Positions 37,281 through 45,900 of a stretch of DNA of 64,000 bases are shown here, one piece after another (position 1 is the first letter of the stretch; each line of letters begins with the position of its first letter). A model generated the notes under the pieces. That model searched no databases, was not told the origin of the DNA, and was given only the letters and a program-made list of their open reading frames with translations. The translations under genes were made by a program, and so were the position numbers. This stretch comes from a virus: the IMG/VR virus record IMGVR_UViG_3300042397_000475, positions 1 to 64,000 of that record. One strand, given 5' to 3'.

Positions 37281-37639
37281 AAAAAAGAAGAGCACTCGAT
37301 GACCAAGAGATAAGAGATATGGTCGCTTATTACGCTAAGTGTCAATCACTTAGAGATTTTATTGATGAGAAGGTTGTTCCTGCAAATTTTCATTATCAGA
37401 AGGTGAAGCAGTTTACAAACTTGTTAGTTAAAGAATTGGAGAGTCAAGTTGATTATCTAATAAAACAAAATCCAGATAGCGATATTGAAGCTATAGTTGA
37501 ACAATTTGTAGATTGTTCTCAGCAAGTTGACTACCTATATGATGTATCCTTGAGGATGGAATTATTAGAAGAGGATAAGAAAATAGAGTGTGCAACTAGA
37601 GTATCAGAAATTTTTAAAGAATATGGACTTGAAAAATAG
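37277..37639 (+). CDS. Hypothetical helical protein with GTG start
   Basis: 120 residues. The start is GTG at 37277 inside GTGA, overlapping the preceding stop and preceded by AAACCAAACAAC, which supports it. All-helical, with a basic N-terminus (K-K-R-R-A-L-D-D-Q-E-I) and acidic body. It overlaps the next gene by 17 bases. Confidence 0.66.
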   Translation: MKKRRALDDQEIRDMVAYYAKCQSLRDFIDEKVVPANFHYQKVKQFTNLLVKELESQVDYLIKQNPDSDIEAIVEQFVDCSQQVDYLYDVSLRMELLEEDKKIECATRVSEIFKEYGLEK

Positions 37640-37967
37640 TGAAGTTAAACAGACGACTACCTTTACAGATAGTGTAGTGTTTGAAATTATCAAAGAGTTT
37701 GGAGAAAGGGCTGAGAAAGGCTATAATAAGTATGGCACAGATATGGATAGAAAAGACCTATCAGTAGCCGAATGGGCGCAACACCTTAGAGAAGAATTAA
37801 TGGATGGATTAGTCTATCTTACAAGATTAAAGAAAGATATTATTAAGTTAGAAGAAGAGTTAGAAGCACACCGCAGTGACACTAAGTCCGAATCTGAAGT
37901 CAAATTTTATGATGGCGCGGAATTTGTTACATACAAATACGTTACCCAACCAAGCAAAAAGCCATAG
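37623..37967 (+). CDS. MazG-like/all-alpha NTP pyrophosphohydrolase-type protein
   Basis: 114 residues from the ATG at 37623. The helix pair E-R-A-E-K-G-Y-N-K-Y-G-T and W-A-Q-H-L-R-E-E-L-M-D-G-L-V-Y-L-T-R-L-K has the E-x-x-D spacing of MazG-fold and phage dNTP pyrophosphohydrolase-like proteins. Such enzymes adjust nucleotide pools or alarmones during infection. The C-terminal 30 residues are less conserved in type. The fold assignment is fairly clear; the substrate is unknown. Confidence 0.62.
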   Translation: MDLKNSEVKQTTTFTDSVVFEIIKEFGERAEKGYNKYGTDMDRKDLSVAEWAQHLREELMDGLVYLTRLKKDIIKLEEELEAHRSDTKSESEVKFYDGAEFVTYKYVTQPSKKP

Positions 37968-37997
37968 TTGTTGATTTGATTTCATAAGTGTGTGTGC

Positions 37998-38033
37998 GAA
38001 AGGTAGCCTGTTATACGGGCTATCTTTTTTTTA
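37998..38033 (+). terminator. Rho-independent terminator
   Basis: GGTAGCC and GGCTATC pair (7 bp with one G-U) around a TGTTATACG loop, followed by an 8-base T run. It ends the upstream early transcript just before a new promoter. Confidence 0.8.
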
Positions 38034-38043
38034 TTGTAAACTA

Positions 38044-38075
38044 TTTGTTTTATAAAAATCAATCCCGTATATTTG
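38044..38075 (+). promoter_or_regulatory. Strong promoter for the SSB/recombination genes
   Basis: TTTG (38044-38047), 20 bases, TATATTTG (38068-38075). Leader TCAAAGAAATCAATCAAACA precedes the ATG at 38096. Confidence 0.78.
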
Positions 38076-38095
38076 TCAAAGAAATCAATCAAACA

Positions 38096-38275
38096 ATGAG
38101 AAAAATTCGCTACAGCGACGTAGTCAGCAAGGCTGAGGTACTCGCAAATGACCCCAACAGTTACACCAGAAGAGGTGCACTTAAGTCCAGAATTGAGAGA
38201 AGAATTAATCGCCTGACAAACAGAGCAGTCTTCCTTACCCAGTTCGAACAACCAGAAGAAATTATTAACTATTAA
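38096..38275 (+). CDS. Hypothetical small basic protein
   Basis: 59 residues from the ATG at 38096 (MRKIRYSDVVSKAEVLANDP), which sits about 20 bases after the promoter. The longer frame from 37988 starts inside the terminator and is rejected. Helical and Arg/Lys-rich (K-S-R-I-E-R-R-I-N-R-L), likely nucleic-acid binding. Confidence 0.68.
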   Translation: MRKIRYSDVVSKAEVLANDPNSYTRRGALKSRIERRINRLTNRAVFLTQFEQPEEIINY

Positions 38276-38291
38276 ACCAAACAAATAAAAT

Positions 38292-39008
38292 ATGGCACGT
38301 TCAGATGCTTACGCTACAACAGCGCAATCCCCAGTTAAGAAGTATTTATCTTGGTCTTCTAATGACAAGTGTTTTACTTATTGGGACAAAGAGGCAAAGG
38401 AAAACAAGAAACTTCCTTTACCTGTAAAGTTTATTCACTATGATGAGATGGCTACCATCAAAGGGTGGCACGACAATTCAGGTTCAGGTATCTACTCTAA
38501 TGAAGTGAAGTCTACAAAGACTGAACCATTCACGGTTCGTTCGTTTAAGGGAGGCGAAATTGCTTCAGGTTTATACCAAGACATCAAAGGCAAAGTTAAC
38601 GCGTCAGGAGGCGACTATTACGTTAGCTTGTACGCGGAATTAGGTGGAGAGGTAGTTAACTTCTCATTCAAAGGCGCGGCTTTAATGACGTGGTCTAATT
38701 TCTCCAAGGAGAATCGCAAGCAGTTCCTAGGCAACTACATCAATGTACTTTCAGCATCTGATGAGAAGAAAGGTTCAGTTAAGTATAGCGTACCTGTGTT
38801 CACTGTTGGAAACAATATTGATGCTTCAGTAAGCGATGCTTCAGATAAGAACTACGATAACTTAGTTGACTACTTTAAAGCGCGCAAAGCTAACTCAGCT
38901 TCGTCTGCTGAAGAAGTTCAGAGCCACACCGCTGAGGCTATATTTGCGCCTAAGGAGGATTTCCCTACAACTGCATTCGAAGATGCGTCAAGCGAACTAC
39001 CTTTCTAA
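38292..39008 (+). CDS. Single-stranded DNA-binding protein-like
   Basis: 238 residues. A beta-barrel-like core (about 20-180; F-I-H-Y-D-E-M-A-T-I-K-G-W, then G-D-Y-Y-V-S-L-Y-A-E-L) is followed by a disordered acidic tail ending in A-S-S-E-L-P-F. Acidic tails ending in a hydrophobic L-P-F are the hallmark of bacterial and phage SSBs that recruit partners. It leads the RusA/nuclease gene group behind a strong promoter. The core is not recognisably E. coli SSB, so this is an analogue by tail and context. Confidence 0.72.
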   Translation: MARSDAYATTAQSPVKKYLSWSSNDKCFTYWDKEAKENKKLPLPVKFIHYDEMATIKGWHDNSGSGIYSNEVKSTKTEPFTVRSFKGGEIASGLYQDIKGKVNASGGDYYVSLYAELGGEVVNFSFKGAALMTWSNFSKENRKQFLGNYINVLSASDEKKGSVKYSVPVFTVGNNIDASVSDASDKNYDNLVDYFKARKANSASSAEEVQSHTAEAIFAPKEDFPTTAFEDASSELPF

Positions 39009-39009
39009 G

Positions 39010-39480
39010 ATGAACGAATTAGCAACACTAAAGAAAAGTACGATTGTCTCCGCTGATAAAAGAGAAATGACAAACATTGTGAGCCAGTATCTTGAGGATA
39101 TGGCTTACAATGGCGGAGAACCTCTAAAGGATTTAGCATTGTGTAGAAAATATATATTTTTGCTAGAGGAATTAGAGAAGGGTCTTAAGGACTTTGCGAT
39201 TACTGAACTAGAGTCATACGAAAGAAACGAAACTGACGTACTAGGAACAACTGTTAAGGCTGTTGACGCTGGAGTTAAGTATGACTTCTCTGCAACTCAG
39301 GCTTGGGCAAAACAAAAGGTTCTTGTTGACACTGAGTCAAAGAAACTTAAGGAAATAGAAGCGTTCGTTAAGACACTTAAGTCTAAGACTACAGTTGTAG
39401 ACGAAGAAACAGGAGAAGCAGTAGAATACTTTCCTCCAGCTAAAACAAGTTCAACATCAATTAGAGTAACTTTATCGTAA
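39010..39480 (+). CDS. Hypothetical protein, SSB partner by position
   Basis: 156 residues (MNELATLKKSTIVSADKREM). Long helices (Y-I-F-L-L-E-E-L-E-K-G-L-K-D-F-A) and K-L-K-E-I-E-A-F-V-K-T-L are followed by a short Pro/Ser/Thr tail (Y-F-P-P-A-K-T-S-S-T-S). Helical phage proteins of this layout often lie next to SSB genes. Stop and next start overlap (TAATG). Confidence 0.66.
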   Translation: MNELATLKKSTIVSADKREMTNIVSQYLEDMAYNGGEPLKDLALCRKYIFLLEELEKGLKDFAITELESYERNETDVLGTTVKAVDAGVKYDFSATQAWAKQKVLVDTESKKLKEIEAFVKTLKSKTTVVDEETGEAVEYFPPAKTSSTSIRVTLS

Positions 39481-39614
39481 TGGAAAAAACATTTAATCAG
39501 GTATGGGACAATATAGGAGAACAACTCTATAACCTACACCGACAAAAGATAGACTCAGCTAAGGCTAAGTTCGCCAAAGAGAAAGAAAATGATAAATATA
39601 ATAAAAGAGATTAG
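39480..39614 (+). CDS. 44-residue helical microprotein
   Basis: ATG at 39480 overlapping the preceding stop, TAG at 39612-39614. Charged helix (Q-K-I-D-S-A-K-A-K-F-A-K-E-K-E). It overlaps the repressor-like gene by 26 bases. Moderately likely because of coupling at both ends. Confidence 0.45.
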   Translation: MEKTFNQVWDNIGEQLYNLHRQKIDSAKAKFAKEKENDKYNKRD

Positions 39615-39819
39615 AACTGAATTAGGAATGACTCAGGCAGTATTTGCTAAAGAAGCGGGATTCAATACCGTTCAGCAAATATCAGGACTTGAAAATAACC
39701 AACGAGGCATAGGATTTAATCTCCTAGGTAAGATGGTCAGAAACTTGTCCGCTAATGGTCATCCAATCGCTCTCGATGTCAACTTAACCGTTGGGGAAAA
39801 GACACTAAGAATCCACTAA
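39589..39819 (+). CDS. XRE-family HTH regulator
   Basis: 76 residues. The helix-turn-helix spans about 12-45: M-T-Q-A-V-F-A-K-E-A-G-F, then Q-Q-I-S-G-L-E-N-N-Q-R-G. Small single-domain XRE proteins in phages act as repressors, Cro-like proteins or antitoxins. No operator can be assigned with confidence. Overlaps the next start as TAATG. Confidence 0.78.
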   Translation: MINIIKEIRTELGMTQAVFAKEAGFNTVQQISGLENNQRGIGFNLLGKMVRNLSANGHPIALDVNLTVGEKTLRIH

Positions 39820-40220
39820 TGGTAATAGACGAAGAGATTGCAACAATCAATATTGAATGGGAAGGGGTTGACCTGTCTCTTAACAAATGGTACGCGAATA
39901 GACACTGGTCTTTCCGTAACAAAGAGAAAGAGTTTTGGGCTAACCTCTTCCTAAAGTTGCTTCCTAAGCGCTTAAAAAAGATAGACAAGTATATTATCAC
40001 AATGTACTTCAATAGTCGCTTAGACGCCAGTAATACCGTCCCTATGATTAAGATTCTAGAGGATACTATGAAGAAGGCTCACTACATTGTAGATGACTCC
40101 AAAAAATTCTGCAAAGGTATCCAAATTTATCCTGATGAAAGCCTAGGTAAGAAGCATTACAAGTTAACAGTCCACATCCTATCCTATGCAACTAAAGAAA
40201 CTAAAGCTTATCGCGCCTGA
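39819..40220 (+). CDS. RusA-like Holliday junction resolvase
   Basis: 133 residues, near the usual RusA length. The typical elements are visible: L-N-K-W-Y-A-N-R-H-W-S-F-R-N near the start, then R-L-D-A-S-N-T-V-P-M-I-K-I-L-E-D (conserved Asp residues of the metal site) and A-H-Y-I-V-D-D-S-K-K-F. It would cut recombination or replication junctions before packaging. Confidence 0.82.
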   Translation: MVIDEEIATINIEWEGVDLSLNKWYANRHWSFRNKEKEFWANLFLKLLPKRLKKIDKYIITMYFNSRLDASNTVPMIKILEDTMKKAHYIVDDSKKFCKGIQIYPDESLGKKHYKLTVHILSYATKETKAYRA

Positions 40221-40710
40221 TACTTATCAGGAGAAGCTATCGGATATATTTTCAAAAGAAGTCTTCTATACTAATCTTGATAAATATAAACAGCGAAATC
40301 AATCAGATGTAAAGAAAGTAATATCTGATATCTATATAGGTAAGATGGCAGAATTTGCTGTATGGAATTACCTTCAACGCGATGGCAAAGACGCTACCTT
40401 CCCTGATATTATGATATATCTTAGTAACAAAAAATCATATGATGCTGACATTACAGCAGGAGATGTTAAGATTCACGTCAAGTCTTGTGTTGCAATGGGA
40501 GTTTATCCTATTAGCTGGGTGTTCCAGCCCAATGACCCTGTTACAATTAACCCCTCCAATAAAGACTTCCTAGCGCTTGTTTCTATTGAGGACGATAATT
40601 CCTTTAACGCGTACTTTGTTAAGGCAGCAGATGTGCTGCAAATATACGAGAAGCCTAAGAAGGAAGGATTAGATAAAAAAGTTATTTACGAATCAACCTT
40701 ATTACAATGA
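40186..40710 (+). CDS. PD-(D/E)XK restriction-endonuclease-like nuclease
   Basis: 174 residues. The core shows F-P-D-I-M-I-Y, then Y-D-A-D-I and V-K-I-H-V-K-S-C, resembling the D...hxVK arrangement of PD-(D/E)XK nucleases, with His in place of the usual Glu/Asp. E-F-A-V-W-N-Y-L-Q-R-D-G near residue 65 is the helix before the core. It could cut host DNA or process phage ends. Moderate certainty because of the His substitution. Confidence 0.6.
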   Translation: MQLKKLKLIAPDTYQEKLSDIFSKEVFYTNLDKYKQRNQSDVKKVISDIYIGKMAEFAVWNYLQRDGKDATFPDIMIYLSNKKSYDADITAGDVKIHVKSCVAMGVYPISWVFQPNDPVTINPSNKDFLALVSIEDDNSFNAYFVKAADVLQIYEKPKKEGLDKKVIYESTLLQ

Positions 40711-40850
40711 CAGCAGTATTAATTATTATCTTATGCTTATCTATCCTAGGAGTTATTGTCTATAACTGGGTAGAAAACATAGAGTATATGCAAAAGAATC
40801 ATCCTGATTACAAGGGTGAAGATTTATTTGATGAGGAAGTAAAGAAGTAA
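40707..40850 (+). CDS. 47-residue single-pass membrane protein
   Basis: ATG at 40707 overlapping the preceding stop by 4 bases; TAA at 40848-40850. Hydrophobic helix at residues 2-18 (T-A-V-L-I-I-I-L-C-L-S-I-L-G-V-I-V), then a charged tail. Last gene of the rightward operon; its stop abuts the stop of the convergent gene. Confidence 0.58.
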   Translation: MTAVLIIILCLSILGVIVYNWVENIEYMQKNHPDYKGEDLFDEEVKK

Positions 40851-41117
40851 TTACTTGCCTCCGCGCGCGCGTTTATCTCCTGATGAATCTGACTTAGAGC
40901 CTCTATTAACGGAGGCTTTTTTCATTACAATACCTTTGGATGTATGAGATGCATCCTTGCCGTCTCCGTTGCCGTATGTACCACGTTCGCGGTTAACCTT
41001 AACTAATTCCGCTCTCTTAGCGCGTTGTTCAGGCTTACGGTTAAACTCTTTATTATAGGCGTCTTTCTTAGCCTTAGATTCTGGATTAGCAGCGTAATAT
41101 TTAGCGCTCTTTTTCAT
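40851..41117 (-). CDS. Conserved small basic phage protein
   Basis: 88 residues from the second Met (MKKSAKYYAANPESKAKKDA). K-S-A-K-Y-Y, F-N-R-K-P-E-Q-R-A-K-R, G-T-Y-G-N-G-D-G-K-D-A-S-H and S-S-G-D-K-R-A-R-G-G-K form a pattern seen in many podovirus genomes near head genes. Very basic; probably packaged with DNA or bound to it, by composition. Confidence 0.72.
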   Translation of the reverse strand: MKKSAKYYAANPESKAKKDAYNKEFNRKPEQRAKRAELVKVNRERGTYGNGDGKDASHTSKGIVMKKASVNRGSKSDSSGDKRARGGK

Positions 41118-41574
41118 CACTCTCAACTTTATGTTTTGAAGCCACTAAGTTACACATTTTTATGAAGTAATCCTGAGAGTAGATGTATTTCATATAGTTG
41201 ACGTCCTTGTGAACTATCTGTATATTATCGCGCACATATCCTTCTGCATTATCTATTCTGTCCAAAGATGCAGTATCTTTAAATGCAATTGGGACACCAG
41301 TCAAAGCGCAGGCTTTATCTTGCGCGATGTAGATGTCCCAAATTTCTTCTATGGAAACTGTAAAATCGTAATTTCTTGCTTTAGCTCTTCTTACCTTTTC
41401 ATTATACCACGAAGCAGGTATACCCTGATATCCTTTAATTGCTCTGCCTTGATTAGAGCAAGTTCTGCAGGGTAAATTTTTCTTTACAGACCTGTTTCTT
41501 TCAGCAATGTCCTTATACCCAAGTTCTTTTTGGCATATAGGACAGTTGCGTTTATGTGGCTTTTCGTTTAACAA
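41101..41574 (-). CDS. HNH-type endonuclease with zinc-binding N-terminus
   Basis: 157 residues. The N-terminus has C-P-I-C and C-R-T-C pairs (about 11-14 and 36-39). The C-terminal part reads C-A-L-T-G-V-P-I, S-L-D-R-I-D-N-A-E-G-Y, N-I-Q-I-V-H-K-D-V-N, the degenerate HNH form common in phage endonucleases. It is probably a free-standing homing endonuclease; packaging-related HNH proteins are an alternative. Confidence 0.75.
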   Translation of the reverse strand: MLNEKPHKRNCPICQKELGYKDIAERNRSVKKNLPCRTCSNQGRAIKGYQGIPASWYNEKVRRAKARNYDFTVSIEEIWDIYIAQDKACALTGVPIAFKDTASLDRIDNAEGYVRDNIQIVHKDVNYMKYIYSQDYFIKMCNLVASKHKVESDEKER

Positions 41575-41576
41575 GC

Positions 41577-42398
41577 CTATTTTTTAACAGGTTTGCTATT
41601 CTTAGCTTTCTGTGCTTCAGCTGACCTCCTAGCCCACTCATCTTGTTTAGCTTGTATAGCCGCTCTTTGTTCTGGTGTCATAGAAAATTCATCTACGCCA
41701 GCCATATTCCAGCCTGAACCTTTAGCTACCTGTGTCAAATACTGCACTTCTTCAGGCAAATCCCCAGTCCTTATATATTCGTGAGTTTTATTTGGATTAA
41801 CGGGATTTCTATACACCCAATTGCCTTTTTCATTTTTTAAAGCTCGGCTCCTTATTGTTTTGTCAGGTACAGCTCCGCTTGGATTTAATGATGTTCCGTA
41901 GTCAACCATACCTACGTCAGGATGACTTCTGTCAATTGAGCCATCAGGAAGTCTCATCCCCTCTAATATTTTTGCGCCACCTACTGCTGTTTTATACTCC
42001 GTCCAAATAGGTCCTGGAGTGTTTATTAAATGCTTACTTTTTGGAGAAACATATTTAATTTCTTCTGTTGGCTGTTCTGCAAAATACCCAGTGTTATTCT
42101 CCATTTGATTCAACCAATCCAATACTGCTTGCGGAGTCTTAGTTGGTTTGCCATCTGTAGCAGAGTTTAGATACAGAGCTTTATTTTGTTTATTAGTTTG
42201 CGCAACAGCTGGCTGCTTAACAACCTTATTCCCTTTACCTGACTGAGGTGCCTGTAAGTATTGAGCCTGCTGTGGGACAGACGCCTGACCTTGCGATTGA
42301 GGCGACATAGCCATCATTGAAGTCTGCGATGTAGCCGCTGGCTGAACTGGGTCAGGAGATATGCGATTTAATAATAAATCTGATAGATTAGATAACAT
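41577..42398 (-). CDS. Hypothetical virion-region protein
   Basis: 273 residues from the Met at 42398 (MLSNLSDLLLNRISPDPVQP); the longer frame overlaps the upstream gene. Residues 10-90 are Gln/Pro/Ser/Ala-rich and disordered. The C-terminal 180 residues are globular (G-P-I-W-T-E-Y-K-T-A-V-G-G-A; S-L-N-P-S-G-A-V-P-D). The final 30 residues form a charged helix. It is likely a minor virion or internal protein, by neighbourhood. Confidence 0.65.
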   Translation of the reverse strand: MLSNLSDLLLNRISPDPVQPAATSQTSMMAMSPQSQGQASVPQQAQYLQAPQSGKGNKVVKQPAVAQTNKQNKALYLNSATDGKPTKTPQAVLDWLNQMENNTGYFAEQPTEEIKYVSPKSKHLINTPGPIWTEYKTAVGGAKILEGMRLPDGSIDRSHPDVGMVDYGTSLNPSGAVPDKTIRSRALKNEKGNWVYRNPVNPNKTHEYIRTGDLPEEVQYLTQVAKGSGWNMAGVDEFSMTPEQRAAIQAKQDEWARRSAEAQKAKNSKPVKK

Positions 42399-42399
42399 A

Positions 42400-42711
42400 T
42401 TATGAACCTTTAACCCATTTCTTAGATGGGGATGCTGTTTTACTTGGAGACCATTTAACTTTATTTGCCCAATAGGCGGCACTCATTTTGCCTTTAGCAA
42501 TGTTCTTTGCGTGACGAGATTTAAACGCCTCACGTTGACCTGCAGTCTGGTTAGTTCTAACACCTGCCTGACCAAAGCGTATAAGTTTAACGCGGTCTCC
42601 TTCCTTTGCAAGTACAATGTGAGACTTCCCGCCTTGAGTACTTCTTTTAGGCTTGTTTACACCTTGTAGACCGTATCTCTGTAACTTATTTTTAATAGCT
42701 TCGTTAATCAT
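42400..42711 (-). CDS. Conserved small basic phage protein
   Basis: 103 residues (MINEAIKNKLQRYGLQGVNK). K-R-S-T-Q-G-G-K-S-H-I-V-L-A-K-E-G, G-Q-A-G-V and S-R-H-A-K-N-I-A-K-G-K-M-S-A-A-Y-W-A-N-K form a recognisable, widespread phage protein of unknown function. It may bind DNA in the capsid. Overlaps the next upstream gene by 4 bases. Confidence 0.78.
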   Translation of the reverse strand: MINEAIKNKLQRYGLQGVNKPKRSTQGGKSHIVLAKEGDRVKLIRFGQAGVRTNQTAGQREAFKSRHAKNIAKGKMSAAYWANKVKWSPSKTASPSKKWVKGS

Positions 42712-42854
42712 TTCTTCTTAGCAGTTTTAGCGGCTTGCTTGAATTGTTTAGCTGTAGGAGCACCTTTAGCTCCTGGAGTTCTCATTTTTTCACCAGAACC
42801 AGCTTCAATTCGTTTCCGCTTAGCGTGAATATTAGCGTATAACCCATTCTTCAT
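42708..42854 (-). CDS. Conserved small basic phage protein
   Basis: 48 residues, ATG at 42852-42854 (complement). M-K-N-G-L-Y-A-N-I-H-A-K-R-K-R-I, then G-S-G-E-K-M-R and P-G-A-K-G-A-P-T-A. The G-L-Y-A-N-I-x-A-K-R start and the lysine-rich end recur in many tailed phages. Too short for a standard ORF cut-off but clearly conserved in type. Confidence 0.75.
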   Translation of the reverse strand: MKNGLYANIHAKRKRIEAGSGEKMRTPGAKGAPTAKQFKQAAKTAKKK

Positions 42855-42855
42855 A

Positions 42856-42999
42856 TTACTTCTTTTTTGACGCAAGATACTTAAAATAATTTACTTGTTT
42901 CTCACGTTTTTCTATACCTGCTTTAGTCTTAGCAGTTCCTAAGTTACGACCAGTTGTTTTGGAGACTAACTTGTAGCCTCCTTTTATTTTCTTTATCAT
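42856..42999 (-). CDS. Conserved small basic phage protein
   Basis: 47 residues, ATG at 42997-42999 (complement) overlapping the stop of the giant gene by 4 bases. I-K-G-G-Y-K-L-V-S-K-T-T-G-R-N-L-G-T, then K-R-E-K-Q-V-N-Y-F-K-Y. This small fold is common in phages with unknown role. It belongs to a chain of coupled basic proteins (42999 to 40851). Confidence 0.75.
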   Translation of the reverse strand: MIKKIKGGYKLVSKTTGRNLGTAKTKAGIEKREKQVNYFKYLASKKK

Positions 43000-45900
43000 T
43001 TTTTGATAGATTTTTGTTCGTTATTATAAGCTTCAAGATAATATGGTATAACTGCTTTATCCCACATCTTTAAGACAATTAAATCTTTTAGTAATTTAAC
43101 TGCCTCAGGAGATTTATTAGGAGCTAATAAGTCCTGATTAAGTTGATAAATCATCTTACCTTGGCTCACTGGACTCTTTTCAAACATAATTTGAGCATAC
43201 TCATTTTCAAACTGAGGATAATTAATTGTATTCTTTGTCTTTAAGAATGTGTAGTATTTAGCTGCGCCGCTTAAGAATTCTTCTCCATTGTTATTGACAA
43301 TAGTTCCTACTGCGTCAAAGTTTTTACCTGCTTTAACAGCTTCTGAAATCTGTGTTTTCACAATCTGATATCTTCTGTTTTCGGCTTTTTGAATAACATC
43401 AAATGTTTCTTTAAGACCATTCTTATATACAATTTTAGGGTCTGATACATCTACAGCTCTATTTTTTATAGCGCCTAAGAATGCCATTGGTATATCAGTT
43501 AAGTTACCTGTCTCATATTTAGAGCGTTGTTCAGGCTTAAGATTACCAATGCTAAATGTATTAATAGATTTATCCATTAAAGAATACGCCATTTGGACAA
43601 GAGGGTTAGATACAGGTAATATGTCCTCTAAAGCCTTCTGACCTCTGATTGGAGAAATTCCACCTGTCTTATATTCTGTTCCTCTTATGTTAGTTGTAGT
43701 AGCTGTAGCAGCACCTAAAACTTTCATAAACTCAGTAACCTTTTTATTATCAGCACCTTCTTCCCAATCCTCTACTTTTGGACCGTTGTAAATAGGTCTA
43801 TTTCTCCAAGTATCAATGTTATTTGAATACTCTTTAATTGCTTTGTATGCAGGAGGGAAGAATGAAGATGTAGATGGCAGCAAAACAGATAATGATTTCT
43901 GCAACCTATCTGCTTTCCAAGCTTCTAATTCCTTTTCTTTTCCATCAATGCTTCTATAGTAGATACCCTCAGCTTGATTTTGGAATATATTCAAAAACCC
44001 TTTTACTGTATTTGGTACAGCTATTTTTGTATAAGCGCGCGTCCCATCTTCATTCTTAAATGGATGGAAAATAACAATGTTCTTAAGTAAATCATTCTGA
44101 ACATCATCATTGTCGTAATCGTCTCCTGCTACCATTAAATTATATATCGTAATAGCAGCTAAAGCGCCACCTACAGCGCCAATTTTTTTAGTAAATTCTT
44201 TAGGGTTATTAATAATATACTCAGCAGTTATTTTGTTTGCTTGAGTTAATACGTTCAAGTAAGGAATAAATCCATCTAACCATTTGGTAGCCAAGCCGCC
44301 TCTATGGTAATCCATTGCAGCACGAGCTTTAAAAGCTGCTTTTGCTTTAATTTTTTCTAAATCTACACCTTCTGCATCTCTTCCGTTTTTCTTATTGTAT
44401 TCCTCAAGCATTGTATCGCGCATAGTTTTATACGCGTTAAGCTTAGATGCCAACTCGGAAATATTACCAAGTAAACCTAGAGCTTCGCCCACTTTACCTG
44501 CTATATTAGCTTCCATAGTTTGAGTCAACATCAAACCACCAGCCTGACCATATTCTAAAATAAGGTTATTTATATCAGTATTATCACCCAACTTAAATTC
44601 AGCCTTAAGAAGTTCCTCGGCTAAATTTAATGTACCTGTAACAGCTTGTTGGTATTGACCTGCAACACCGCCTGCATAAATATCATTTAAGTGGACTTGA
44701 GATATAATATCAACAGGAATATTACTGATAGGGAACGCCATATTCATACCAGTTGCAATAGCTCTAACAATTGCCGCACCTGTTGAATTGCTAATGATTT
44801 TATAGTAAATGTTACTTTTGTCAAATAACTGTTCATCATAAAATTCTTTAGCTAAATTATCTCTCATTTGGAAAGCATAACTCTTGCCATCTACCTTATA
44901 ATACATATTTCTGAATGCATTATTCTTCCCTGCATTATCAGCTGCTAATATCTTAGGAGAACCATCAGGATTCATCTTAATTGTTCCGTCAGAATATCTA
45001 TCGTAATTAGCTTCCTTAATCCAATCGTAATTAGCAGTTACCATTTCGTCGTGTAAAACCTTAGTAGCTTTATTTGTAGCAACCTTAACTTCAGCAGCAA
45101 TCATCGCGGCGTGTAATAGCTTTTCGGTATCTAATTCTAATAATTCTTCTGAGCCACCAGTGATATTGTTTATATCTTTTTTAGTAACTAACGAGCCTCT
45201 AGAATTGAATGAATTCAAAGTTATTCCTGATAATTCATTGTTCTGAATACCATACATAAACATCATAAACTGCCTAGGACTATAGTTATAGTCTTTATAC
45301 ATATTATATGTTGCTTCGTCAATAATTCCGTTGTCAAATTTATATTTTAAAATATCGCTAAATGCTTTAAAGTATTTATCGCTGCGAGAATATAATGCAT
45401 CGTAAGCTTCCTTACCTAATAATCTTTCCATATCAGCAAGCGTTTTCTTTGCTGAAACTTCATTAGTTGGAACATCTTTTTTAGTTGCATAATCTGTATG
45501 TGATGTATGTAACACAGTTGGCTTGTCTCTTAAATCTTTCTGCAAATCAGCAATCTGCTTTTTAATAGACTTAATGTCATTAGCACTTGTTGCAGTTTTA
45601 AGAATACCTTTAAGAAAATCAATTCTATCAGTTAATTGTTTGCGCAGATTAGCTCTATTATTATCAATCGCAATAACTCTTCTAAGGAATATAATATCAT
45701 CTAATAGTTTTCTATTGCTTTTGCTAACTCCTTCATATATCTCCTTATATCTTTCTGCAAACTTTAAAGTTCCAAAATTAGAAGCTCCTGCTTTGTTGTA
45801 CATAGCATATAAAGCGTACTCAAAATCTGCTTGCTCAAAAGCTTTCTTAACATTAATATTTCTTTCAAAAAGAGCTTTTACTATACCATTCCAAACAGTC

